A DNA stretch of 64,000 nucleotides from Stomorhina lunata (taxonomy: Eukaryota > Arthropoda > Insecta > Diptera > Rhiniidae). The stretch covers positions 94,128,574 to 94,192,573 of the forward strand of contig OW121744.1 in assembly GCA_933228675.1 (NCBI GenBank), read 5' to 3'. A model generated the notes under the pieces. It made no database searches. It was not told the origin of the DNA and saw only the letters and a program-made list of their open reading frames with translations. How positions within the stretch are numbered: the first letter of the stretch is position 1; the number at the start of each line of letters is the position of its first letter. Positions 1-9,985 of the stretch are shown here, one piece after another. The translations under genes and the position numbers were made by a program.

Positions 1-170
1 AATCCCAATTTATTACAATTATTTATTATTGTAATAAATAGTTTTTTGATAAAACCAAAAAATGTTGGTGGGGAAACCTTTCCTCGACGCGTTTCGATGG
101 TTGGTTAGACCATCTCATCAGGAGGATTATCCCTAATTCTAGACAGAGCGAAAACCTCACATTATGTATA
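1..170 (+). repeat. Dispersed repeat 'U', partial copy
   Basis: This AT-rich stretch recurs at 47516-47665 and, split and partly inverted, at 56746-57180 and 58902-59336. It contains a short hairpin (TTATTACAAT with ATTGTAATAA nearby) and the landmark CCTTTCCTCGACGCGTTTCG. The left part, found in the other copies as GTAGTGTATTGCACTAAG, lies outside the window. It directly precedes a 31-bp satellite array, as do the copies near 57 and 59 kb. I do not recognise the family. It may be a MITE or a retroelement fragment. Confidence 0.6.
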
Positions 171-2085
171 AATTTTTTTATCGAAAATTTTATATAGAAT
201 TTCTTTTTATCAAAAAATTTTCTATAAGACAAGTTTTTGTCAAAAATTTTCACTAAAGAAAAAAATTTTTTTTTTCAAAAACTTTCTATAGAAAAATTTT
301 TTTATCGAAAAATTTTCTATAGAAAAATTTTCTTAGTAAAATTTTTTTCGAAAAATTTTCAAAAAAAATATATTTTATCGAAAAATTTTCTATAGAAAAA
401 TTTTTTCTAGAACAATTTTTTTATCGAAAAATTTTCTATAGAAAAATCTTTTATCTAAAAATTTTCTATAGGAAATTTTTTTTTTATCGAAAAATTATCT
501 TTAGAAAAATTTTCTATAGAAAAATTTTTTTATCGAAAAACTTCCTAACGAAAAAAATTTTTATCGGAACACTTTCTATAGAAAAAATTTTTTATCGCAA
601 AATTAAAAATTCAACAGAAAATTTTTTTTTATCGAAAATTTTATATAGAATTTCTTTTTATCAAAAAATTTTCTATAAGACAAGTTTTTGTCAAAAATTT
701 TCACTAAAGAAAAAAAATTTTTTTTTCAAAAACTTTCTATAGAATAATTTTTTTATCGAAATATTTTCTATAGAAAAATTTTCTTAGTAAAATTTTTTTC
801 GAAAAATTTTCTATAGAAAATTTTTTTCTAGAAAAATTTTTTTATCGAAAAATTTTCTATAGAAAAATCTTTCATCGAAAAATTTTCTATAGAAAAAAAT
901 TTTTTTATCGAAAAATTTTCTTTATAAAAATTTTTTAACGAAAAATTTTCTATAGAAAAATTTTTTTATCGGAACACTTTCTATAGAAAAAAATTTTTAT
1001 CGCAAAATTAAAAATTCAACAGAAAATTTTTTTTATCGAAAATTTTATATAGAATTTCTTTTTATCAAAAAATTTTCTATAAGACAAGTTTTTGTCAAAA
1101 ATTTTCACTAAAGAAAAACATTTTTTTTTTCAAAAACTTTCTATAGAAAAATTTTTTATCGAAAAATTTTCTATAGAAAAATTTTCTTAGTAAAATTTTT
1201 TTCGAAAAATTTTCTATAGAAAACTTTTTCTAGAAAAATTTTTTTATCGAAAAATCTTTTATCGAAAAATTTTCTATAGAAAAAAATTTTTTTATCGAAA
1301 AATTTTCTTTAGAAAAATTTTTTAACGAAAAATTTTCTATAGAAAAATTTTTTTATCGAAAAACTTCCTAAAGAAAAAAATTTGTATAGGAACATTTTCT
1401 ATAGAAAAAATTTTTTATCGCAAAATTTTCTGAAGCAAAATTTTTTAATCGAACAATTTTCTATAGAAAAATTTTTTTATCTAAAAGTTTCCTATAGAAA
1501 ATTTTTTATAGAAAAATATTTTTTATTGAAAAATTTTCTATAGAAAAATATTTTTTATTGAAAAATTTTCTATAGAAAAATTTTTTATCGAAAAATTTTC
1601 TATAGAAAAATTTTTTTATCGAAAAATCTTCTAACGAAAAATTTTTCTATCGAAAAATTTTCTATAGAAATTTTTTTTATTGAAAAATTTTCTATAGAAA
1701 AATTTTTTTTATCGAAAAATTTACTATAGAAAAATTTTTTGTGTATCGAAAAATTTACTATGTATAGAAAAATATTTTTTATTGAAAAATTTTCTATAGG
1801 AAAATTTTTTATCGAAAAATTTTCTACAGAAAAATTTTTTATCGAAAAATTTTCTATATAGAAAAATTTATCTCTCGAAAAATTTTCTATAGAAAATTTT
1901 TTTTATCGAAAACTTTTTGATCTGAAAATTTTCTAAAGAAAAATTTTTTATCGAAAAAATTTGTTAACAAAAAATTTTCTGTCAAAAATTTTTTACCAGC
2001 AAAATTTTCTATACAAAAATTTTGTTATCAAAAAATTTTCTGTAGAAACATTTTTTTATCGAAAAGTTTTCTGAGACAATTTTTT
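171..2085. repeat. 31-bp satellite array 1 (TATCG linker type)
   Basis: About 60 degenerate monomers alternate the palindrome TTTTCTATAGAAAA with a second block built on TTTTTATCGAAAA. The pitch is about 31 bp. Many monomers carry small indels, so this array is older or less homogenised than those at 10-14 kb and 50-61 kb. A marker (AAGTTTTTGTCAAAAATTTT) recurs at 231, 682 and 1086, which shows higher-order repeats of about 451 and 404 bp in the first 1.5 kb. Confidence 0.85.
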
Positions 2086-2404
2086 TTATCGTAGAAGAAG
2101 AAATGTCTTCCTGTCAACTTTTCGATAGAAATGTCTTCTTCCTGTCGTCAACTTTTCGATAGAAATGTCTTCTTCCTGTTGTCAACTTTTCTATAGAAAT
2201 GTCTTCTTCCTGTCGTCAACTTTTCTATAGAAATGTCTTCTTCCTGTCATCAACTTTTCTATAGAAATGTCTTCTTCCTATCGTCAACTTTTCTATAGAA
2301 ATGTTTTTCCTGCAACTTTTCTATAGAACTGTCTTCCTGCCATCAACTTTTCTATAGAAATGTCTTCCTGTTTTCAATTTTTCTATAGAAACGTCTTCCT
2401 GGCG
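2086..2404. repeat. 31-bp satellite array 2, left remnant
   Basis: About ten monomers of 31-34 bp combine AACTTTTCTATAGAAATG with TCTTCCTGTCGTC. Some have an extra TCT. The array continues at 7893-8012; the Transib element at 2405-7892 interrupts it. The monomers are the reverse complement of the left-edge variant of the large array at 9986-14105, so the two arrays face each other. Confidence 0.85.
2400..2404. repeat. Transib target-site duplication, left
   Basis: TGGCG here matches TGGCG at 7893-7897 on the other side of the element. Removing the element and one copy restores a single satellite monomer of exactly 31 bp. A 5-bp GC-rich target duplication is characteristic of Transib and of RAG-mediated transposition. 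Confidence 0.9.
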
Positions 2405-3746
2405 CACAGTGGTTTACGGACGCTTTTTTTTGGAAATAATTCTGTAACTGTTGAACGACTGGAGATATTTGAATGAAATTTGACATGGTGGTAGTCAAGG
2501 AGTATTTGAGTTGGTTTTTAAAAGCACTGGTCCATGAGGGGTCGGGAGAGTGATTGATGGACCTTCAAAGTTGGTCACCTCGGGTGTTCGATTTTTTTAA
2601 AAATTCGCCAAAAATCCATTTATGTATGGATTGAAAAGAAATTTTAAACTTAAGTTGTCCTTGAGAAGATCTACAAAAAATATGCTTAAATGTGTAGGTT
2701 ATCTCCTTTGGATTTCGAGATATTTGGGTAAAAAGGAATTTTTAGGTTGATTTTTTACCTCTTTTTTTAAGCTTTTTTTGATCTGGTGGACGCATCTGAG
2801 GACCAAAAATTTTTTAAGAATATTCTTTAAATTTGTAATAAAATTCTGAATAATTTTTGTGCAAGTTAGTTATAGAAATCTTCTTTTGTTTAAAAGTTAA
2901 AAATATTCAAAGTTGAAACTTACAAAAAATTTCGCTTTTTTTTTAGTTTTTCCCCAAAAGATAGCTATATTTTTTCACTAATAAAAAAATATTTTCTTAA
3001 GAAACATAAAAAGATTTTTAAAGTTTTTAAAAGAAAACATAATGAGAATGCGTATAAAACAAATTTCTTGCTAATTGGACTTTTGGTCCTCGCACATGTC
3101 CTCTCCAAAAAATGGCAATTTGTAAAAAAAAAAATTAGTTTAAACAAAAATTTCTCAAAAGGCAAAGCACCGATTTGAAAAAAATTATAATGTTCATATT
3201 TTCCAATATATCTGTTATTGATTAGAAAAGTTTTTTCTGAAACGCGCTGCAAATAGAGACAGTGTTGCCATATTTGTAAAAAAACTCATTTTTTGAAACA
3301 CCTTTTTCCCCAGTTGGGAATTGGGGAATTTTTAAGTTAAAATTGGGAATTTTTTTTAGTCTATTGCTTTTACATCTTATTGGTCTACATTACTACAAAA
3401 TTTCATTGTAATATCTTTATCCATGTCATTTCCACAGAATATCAAAGATTAAAAATATTTTCCTTAAAAAAGCAGAAAAACAATTTTTTTTTGTTTTACG
3501 ATACAAAGTGTAATCTCCTAGTCTTTCCCGATCTAATGATACTAAACATGTATATAAAGCATTAATACCGAGTCTTAAAAAACTCTGAAAACTTTGGCCC
3601 CCGTAGCATTTTTACACTGTTTATTTAAATATAAGTGATGAATTTGTGCATATAAAATTAATAATCATACTCAAATATTTCACTATAAGATGACAATGAT
3701 CCTTCGATAACAAACAAATATTTTTTTATTTTTTTAAAGAAAATAT
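2405..3746 (+). repeat. Transib left terminal inverted repeat
   Basis: This is nearly the exact reverse complement of 6484-7892. Differences I noticed are scattered single bases (for example in the GTAACTGTTGAACG stretch near the tip), about 45 bp present only in the right copy near 6745-6790, and about 20 bp present only in the right copy near 6510-6535. A 95-codon frame on the minus strand (2965-3252) has a counterpart in the right repeat. I regard both as chance reading frames carried by duplication. Confidence 0.9.
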
Positions 3747-3850
3747 CATGAGGATTTATGAAATATCAAAATGTAAATAATTTGTACTTATATTAAAAGG
3801 TGAAATACATTTTATTGAAGTATTTGTAGTTAAAGTTTAAACTTACAGTT

Positions 3851-3856
3851 TTTATT
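3851..3856 (-). promoter_or_regulatory. Polyadenylation signal of the Transib transposase gene
   Basis: AATAAA on the minus strand lies about 30 bp past the transposase stop codon. It is the first such hexamer downstream of the gene and sits before the left inverted repeat. Confidence 0.55.
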
Positions 3857-3884
3857 ACATATTTATATAAAAGTAGTTATTTAC

Positions 3885-5921
3885 TTAATTTTTATTTTCA
3901 GTAAAATAATCAGTACAATCTATTATATCAAGAACCTCTTCCAGGTGTTCGTTTTCAGAAGTTTTTGTATAACTGCTCCACCATTTCTTTCTTATCGTTG
4001 ATAGAGCAGGATCAGAAGACAACAAGAGATAATTTATTAGATCCTGATTTTGCGATTTTCTTGAGCATTTTCTGGTATTAAATAGTTGGATATACTTGAA
4101 ATCTGAATTCCGCGCTTCCTGGGCCTCTTCTGTCAGTTCACCAAGTGGGAGAAGATTTGATTCAATTATTTCACGACCATGTTGAAGGACTTTATGAACT
4201 GTTGGTGTAATTTCTTTCCAGTGATACAAATGTCGTATACGAGTTAACGCGTTGAGGGCATAGCAATGAAATTTTTCAGCATTTATTTGATATTTGCTAT
4301 TTATTGCCGATAATATTACGTAACATTTACGAAGAACTTCCTCATCAATTCCAGTAATCTTTGAAGTTGTTTCATAATTTTCAAAGAATCGCCTGGCCGT
4401 ATTACCATCGTTTGTACTGCCATATCCTACAAGTGGTTTGTCTATGTTTAGACCCGTCATAGTTTTGAATTCTTCCTGAATCCTTTTTTTTTCACTGGAT
4501 CTCATTTCAATCAGTTCCTTATTATTTCTCACGGATTTTAGCTGATTATCAGGTATATTCCTATATTTCAGATCATATGCTATATGTAGCATAAATTCTA
4601 AAAATCGGATACGTGCATGTAGGGGCGATATACCAAATTCCAGAACCTCTTGATTAATTGCAGTACTAGCTGATGCATCTTCTGAAGTTTGTAGAAATTC
4701 CGATTTCTTCTTTCCGCATAATGAGCATTTCCAAGTTGAATGGGTTTCCGTTATAGCGTTGCTTACTTTTCCATCTATCATTGTCAATTGAAGCTCAAAA
4801 TTTACATTAATCAAATATCCATGTATGTCTATGCAGACTGGACTCAAATTGTCTATTGAATATTTGATATCATCAACCCAATTTTTTGTGCTTGCTGCAT
4901 TTTCTTTTAAATATTCGAATCTGATCGGTCTGCAAAATGCCTTTGATCCTGGAGATGTGTTAACCCACACATATTCAGTACGCTCTTTTGATGTGGATGG
5001 TTCAGAACGATTCTTTCTTAATCTTAGTGGTACTAGGGATGCCATAAAAACGCTTCTGTAGTCATTTGTGTTCTGATGAGATGTTGATTGTTTGTATTCC
5101 GGTAATCCAGATAAACCGTCACATCCCCATTTACATATTAAAGTTAAGTCCTTGTTGTCAAGTTTCTTGGCTTCTTCTTCAGACAATGTAGTAGATATCA
5201 GCCTTGATGCCGTATTTTCCAATAATTTTGATAAATCCACAGATGCACTTTCGTCTCCTATCACGTTTGTTGGTATTAAGTTTTTTTTGGTTTTTAATAA
5301 CGCATTATATCCTGGTAAAATTGAGTGTCCTTTGTCTCGTAATGCCTTACAGAGTTTAATATATTTATTTTTACTCAATTTCAACTCGAGCATAAGAGCA
5401 AGTGCTTCTTCCTCCGAAAATTCTGATTGAGAAGAAGGAGTTGGTATACTCTTAATAATTCGCTTAAGACGTTTAGGAGAAGCCTCTGGGAGAATATCTG
5501 CTATTTGTTTAGCTTCAGCTGGTTGATTATTTCGTTTGAGCACTTCCTTAAAGGAATCTTTGATTTCAGTATCCGAATGAGTAGAAAGAACTTCGGATAA
5601 TCGCATCTTTTTAGATCTTTCTCCGAGATCATCATAGTTTTTTAGAGGGGCTCCAGCACCAGAAGTTTTAAGCTCAATTGAGTCCTTCAGCCAGTCTTTA
5701 AATTTAGATTCAAATCTTTTTAAACAGTAATTAACCGACTTAATTTTAAGTTCAAATAACTTTACAAATTTTACGACTTTGTCTTCCTCACTATTGAGAA
5801 TCATGGAGTTAGTTTGACTTTTAGCATATCGCATGATTATTTTAATTTTTTCTGCTCTCGAACTGCTTGGTTGTTCAAAAAGAATATCGCACAACACTTT
5901 AAATTCCAATGTTATAGCCAT
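3885..5921 (-). CDS. Transib transposase (RAG1-core-like DDE recombinase), 678 residues
   Basis: This is the enzyme that would cut at the CACAGTG ends and insert the element. The catalytic and zinc-binding residues known from the RAG1/Transib family are all visible. The first Asp is D268 in KWGCDGLSG and the second is D383 in TMIDGKV. A C399-x2-C402 pair (KCSLCGKK) is followed by H576 and H581 in VHKVLQHG, then the probable catalytic Glu E602 in EEAQEARNSD. The order and the five-residue His spacing match the RAG1 set D600, D708, C727/C730, H937/H942 and E962, which I cite from memory. A further family block is STNDGNTARRFF near 502-513. The N-terminal 230 residues are polar and less conserved. 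The length is usual for Transib. The frame is unbroken from ATG to TAA and no host-domain fusion is seen. The assignment is secure; activity is inferred. Confidence 0.93.
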   Translation of the reverse strand: MAITLEFKVLCDILFEQPSSSRAEKIKIIMRYAKSQTNSMILNSEEDKVVKFVKLFELKIKSVNYCLKRFESKFKDWLKDSIELKTSGAGAPLKNYDDLGERSKKMRLSEVLSTHSDTEIKDSFKEVLKRNNQPAEAKQIADILPEASPKRLKRIIKSIPTPSSQSEFSEEEALALMLELKLSKNKYIKLCKALRDKGHSILPGYNALLKTKKNLIPTNVIGDESASVDLSKLLENTASRLISTTLSEEEAKKLDNKDLTLICKWGCDGLSGLPEYKQSTSHQNTNDYRSVFMASLVPLRLRKNRSEPSTSKERTEYVWVNTSPGSKAFCRPIRFEYLKENAASTKNWVDDIKYSIDNLSPVCIDIHGYLINVNFELQLTMIDGKVSNAITETHSTWKCSLCGKKKSEFLQTSEDASASTAINQEVLEFGISPLHARIRFLEFMLHIAYDLKYRNIPDNQLKSVRNNKELIEMRSSEKKRIQEEFKTMTGLNIDKPLVGYGSTNDGNTARRFFENYETTSKITGIDEEVLRKCYVILSAINSKYQINAEKFHCYALNALTRIRHLYHWKEITPTVHKVLQHGREIIESNLLPLGELTEEAQEARNSDFKYIQLFNTRKCSRKSQNQDLINYLLLSSDPALSTIRKKWWSSYTKTSENEHLEEVLDIIDCTDYFTENKN

Positions 5922-5931
5922 GATGTTTTAA

Positions 5932-5997
5932 CTGTTAATAGCAGTTACATTTAAAACTTTCTTTTTTATATTAAAAAAAAACATTTTTTATATATAC
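5932..5997 (-). other. Possible 5' UTR intron of the Transib transposase gene
   Basis: On the minus strand, CAG|GTATAT at 5997 and TATTAACAG at 5932 make a consensus donor and acceptor 66 bp apart, 10 bp before the ATG. Short introns of this size are common in flies. A second plausible pair lies just upstream (CAG|GTAGGT near 6103 and TATTTTTAG near 6048). Transcript data are needed to decide. Confidence 0.35.
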
Positions 5998-6483
5998 CTG
6001 TATCCAAAGAATAATAAAGAAATCAATGAATTAATGTATTTTTTACCTCTAAAAATAGGTGCATATATAACTCAACCAATATGTGCGTCTCGTAAAACCT
6101 ACCTGTATGGAGGTGAGTAACCATATCCTTTCTGACCATTATGAAAAACCCAAGTTGTAACAATTTTTACCTATTGCATTAACTTTCACATTAAAAAACA
6201 TTTTATAACCTTAACATAATTTTGCAATTTTTTCAAATACACCAATTTTAAATACCGGAAAAATGCCTTTAAATCTTATTTTAAATAAATTGTCACACTG
6301 TTACTATAAAAGTACTCTTCTAATTAAACTTTTGCTACAAATTATGGATATATTACCTTTACACTGTTATCAAAATCGGTGCCTTATTCGTACTTACTTA
6401 TTTAGAATCTTTTACTAAAATTTTATTTTTTAGCTTGGAACAAAAGGCAAAATCGAATAAAATTTTTTTAAGTCATTCTTATA

Positions 6484-7892
6484 ATGTTTTCTTTAAAAAA
6501 ATAAAAAACTATTTATATCTTTTTGAAGAAAATATTTGTTTATTAGCGAAGGATCATTGTCATCTTAAAAATAGTGAAATATTTGAGTATGATAATTAAC
6601 TTTATATGCACAAATTCATCACTTATATTTAAATAAACAGTGTAAAAATGCTACGGGGGCCAAACTTTTCAGAGTTTTTTAAGACTCGGTATTAATGCTT
6701 TATATACATGTTTAGTATCATTAGATCGGGAAAGACTAGGAGATTAGCACTAAGTAAAAGTTTTTTTTAAGTGCGTTACTTTTTTTACACTTTGTATCGT
6801 AAAACAAAAAAAAATTGTTTTTCTGCTTTTTTAAGGAAAATATTTTTAATCTTTGATATTCTGTGGAAATGACATGGATAAAGATATTACAATGAAATTT
6901 TGTAGTAATGTAGACCAATAAGATGTAAAAGCAATAGACTAAAAAAAATTCCCAATTTTAACTTAAAAATTCCCCAATTCCCAACTGGGGAAAAAGGTGT
7001 TTCAAAAAATGAGTTTTTTTACAAATATGGCAACACTGTCTCTATTTGCAGCGCGTTTCAGAAAAAACTTTTCTAATCAATAACAGATATATTGGAAAAT
7101 ATGAACATTATAATTTTTTTCAAATCGGTGCTTTGCCTTTTGAGAAATTTTTGTTTAAACTAATTTTTTTTTTTACAAATTGCCATTTTTTGGAGAGGAC
7201 ATGTGCGAGGACCAAAAGTTCAATTAGCAAGAAATTTGTTTTATACGCATTCTCATTATGTTTTCTTTTAAAAACTTTAAAAATCTTTTTATGTTTCTTA
7301 AGAAAATATTTTTTTATTAGTGAAAAAATATAGCTATCTTTTGGGGAAAAACTAAAAAAAAAGCGAAATTTTTTGTAAGTTTCAACTTTGAATATTTTTA
7401 ACTTTTAAACAAAAGAAGATTTCTATAACTAACTTGCACAAAAATTATTCAGAATTTTATTACAAATTTAAAGAATATTCTTAAAAAATTTTTGGTCCTC
7501 AGATGCGTCCACCAGATCAAAAAAAGCTTAAAAAAGAGGTAAAAAATCAACCTAAAAATTCTTTTTTACCCAAATATCTCGAAATCCAAAGGAGATAACC
7601 TACACATTTAAGCATATTTTTTGTAGATCTTCTCAAGGACAACTTAAGTTTAAAATTTCTTTTCAATCCATACATAAATGGATTTTTGGCGAATTTTTAA
7701 AAAAATCGAACACCCGAGGTGACCAACTTTGAAGGTCCATCAATCACTCTCCCGACCCCTCATGGACCAGTGCTTTTAAAAACCAACTCAAATACTCCTT
7801 GACTACCACCATGTCAAATTTCATTCAAATATCTCCAGTCGTTCAAAAGTTACAGAATTATTTCCAAAAAAAAGCGTCCGTAAACCACTGTG
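6484..7892 (-). repeat. Transib right terminal inverted repeat
   Basis: This mirrors 2405-3746 and ends CCACTGTG at 7892. It is about 67 bp longer than the left copy because of two local indels. The 95-codon frame at 7046-7333 (+) differs from its left-repeat counterpart by one residue (Ser for Pro), which shows how similar the arms are. Confidence 0.9.
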
Positions 7893-8012
7893 TGGCGTCT
7901 ACTTTTTTATAGAAATGTCTTCCTTTTGTCAACTTTTCTATAGAAATGTCTTCCTGTTGTCAACTTTTTTATAGAAATGACTTCCTGTCGCCAACTTTTC
8001 TATAGAAAAGTT
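7893..8012. repeat. 31-bp satellite array 2, right remnant, with right target duplication
   Basis: The first five bases, TGGCG, are the right Transib target duplication. About four monomers of the array at 2086-2404 follow in the same orientation. The last one ends with a full palindrome, TTTTCTATAGAAAA, at the boundary with low-copy DNA. Confidence 0.85.
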
Positions 8013-9985
8013 GGTAGATTTTATTGGTAGAGTGCTTGATTTATTCAACCTGCTGCTGCTTTAGAAGTTTTTTATTTATTTATTGTTTATTTTTTCATTT
8101 GTTTAATATCTCCCAGTTTAAAAAACCACTTGTTCTTGCTTAATTCATGTATGAAATCTAAAGCTTGAAAGACTAAAAAGATTCTTAAAAAAAACCTTTA
8201 AACAAAGATGAAAATATTATCACTAAACGAGAGAACAACGATGTAAAAAAAGTTAAAAAAAGGTAAGAAAAAAATATTTTAATTAACGCAATATTTGCAC
8301 AAAATAAACAACATTACAAGGCCAAGGCGCTAGATAAGACACAGCAGACAACACCAACCAGCAACACTACTATTATTGCTGCCACCATCAGCAACACCAA
8401 CATTGCCACCATCACACTTGAGAGGGTTATGAACAACTATCGCAACAATGGTGCAGCAAAAAAAAGTTGCAAACGGGCAGTACAGGTCGACACTTGGCTG
8501 GCTACTTAAATGCGGGCTACAAATTTTAGCTACAACACGCAAACTTAGCACGATACAATTATAGGAGCATTTAGGAGCAGTTTAGTTTAATAATAAAACG
8601 AAAATGAGTAAAATATAGCTTTAAAGCTTTTCTGGCCGTACAGCTAGGCTGGGTAAGGTAAACCCCTGCTCAAAAGCTTTCTTACCTACAGAAAAATGAT
8701 CTCTTGTTAAAAAGTATCGACTTCTAATGTAACTACAGGCTTTGAACAAAAGCTTTCATATTACTATATAATAAAAGCACAGAAGTTTAATTATAAATTT
8801 TCTTTATTAAAAGCTTTTTACAAAAAAAAAAAAAAATTCTAATAACTTCTATTGCTAGGTCGGAATACACATCGGTGTGGAATTGTCAAGCTTTAGAAAG
8901 ACTTTTTATGTAAAAGCTGTGTTGTAACGAGAGCTTATTTAGAAATTTGCTTTACTAAAAGCTTTTTTAAAGAAAGCTTTTCTAATAACTTCTATTGCTA
9001 GGTCAGAATACATATCTGTGTTGAATTATCAAGCTTTAGAAAGACCTTTTTTTAAAAGCTGTTTTGTAACGAAAGCTATTATTCCAAAGATGAAACTTAA
9101 TATCTTGTTAAAGATGTAACAACCCTCAAAATAGGTCAGAATACCTATCGCTGTATTTAAAGTTAATGAATTTCAAATTTATAGATTTAAAAAGCTCTTT
9201 TATAATAGATACAAGCTTTAATTCATACATTTAAAACCAAAAAGCTTGTAAAAGAATATTCTACTGGTTACAATCATCACACCTAAACCAGGATACCTCC
9301 CAAAACCCAGTTAATTTTATGTCAAAACAAAAAAAGAACTCAATATTGTCCTCTTCGCACAAAAGGGTAAAGGGGAGCTAGTGTAATACAAGTGAACGAA
9401 AATTGTTTTTTGAGCTTTTGCGCTAAAAGATAAACATGCAGATATCATTATGCCAGTCTAAGGGATGCAATCGCATCTAAACCAAAAGAACCTAAGTAGT
9501 AGTAACTACCATATTCAACACCACACCAGGTCTAATAACTGATCATACTTCAATTTCAACGACTGACTACCAAAATAGCCCAAGAACAACAACGCAACAC
9601 AAAACAACTACTGGTTACAATAAAGTTATGTTATTTCAATGTTGCATATCAGTTTAGACAATCAGCAGCAGAAAATCTATTTAACAAAAAAATAAATCGA
9701 AAAAAAGTTAGTAATAAAAAAAAGCAACGAACCAACCTATTTCACGCAAACTGCAAAAGCCACTTCTGTACCATGCGATTCTTTTTTTTTTTGTATTGAC
9801 CAAAAGCTAGTCAGCTAAAAGTATTTAGCCCAGCCAAAACAACATCCAGCCAGGTTGGGGTTCAGATGCGTGGTGTTTCTAGGTTATTTAACACTAACAC
9901 TTACTATTTATACGCTTCAGTTACAAGCTGGCTGGGCTATAATGCACAGTGGTATACAACGACACAGAACGAAAGGAAGTCATTC
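8013..9985. other. Low-copy AT-rich segment without a recognisable gene
   Basis: Around 8330-8460 the sequence is rich in CAG, CAA, CCA and ACA triplets, a texture common in fly non-coding DNA. I found no long frame, splice structure or conserved motif. AAAGCTTT-like palindromes are frequent between 8600 and 9260. The segment is bracketed by two related 31-bp arrays in opposite orientation. Confidence 0.6.
8836..9085. repeat. Local tandem duplication, unit about 143 bp
   Basis: AATAACTTCTATTGCTAGGT recurs 143 bp later (8841 and 8984). The following TCAAGCTTTAGAAAGAC and TTTGTAACGAAAGCT blocks are also shared, with several substitutions. This is an old two-copy duplication. Confidence 0.7.

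Larger units (their letters stand above)
2405..7892 (-). mobile_element. Complete Transib DNA transposon (RAG1-related superfamily), 5488 bp
   Basis: The element begins with CACAGTG and ends with CACTGTG, and is flanked by the 5-bp duplication TGGCG. Terminal inverted repeats of about 1.34 kb (left) and 1.41 kb (right) enclose one intact minus-strand transposase gene. The terminal heptamer equals the consensus V(D)J recombination signal heptamer, CACAGTG. No convincing nonamer follows at 12 or 23 bp: the terminal sequence after the heptamer runs GTTTACGGACGC and then a T tract. It inserted cleanly into one monomer of a 31-bp satellite. Near-identical inverted repeats, an intact reading frame and a matching target duplication suggest recent movement. 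The long inverted repeats are unusual for this superfamily, whose ends are usually tens of bases. Confidence 0.93.

Noticed and set aside
171..2085. Heat-shock elements (nGAAnnTTCn) within the palindromic core
   Set aside because: The core spacing is TTC-4-GAA and does not fit the 2-base spacing of alternating heat-shock units.
2965..3252. 95-codon frame present in both Transib inverted repeats with one amino-acid difference
   Set aside because: The similarity follows from the arms being duplicates. The peptide has no motif, and the frame is not shown to be conserved beyond the arm identity.
4825..5430. Plus-strand frames of 78 and 112 codons across the Transib gene
   Set aside because: They are antisense shadows of the transposase.
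8330..8551. 73-codon minus-strand frame
   Set aside because: It arises in CAG/CCA triplet-rich sequence, with a cysteine/valine-rich product and no recognised motif.
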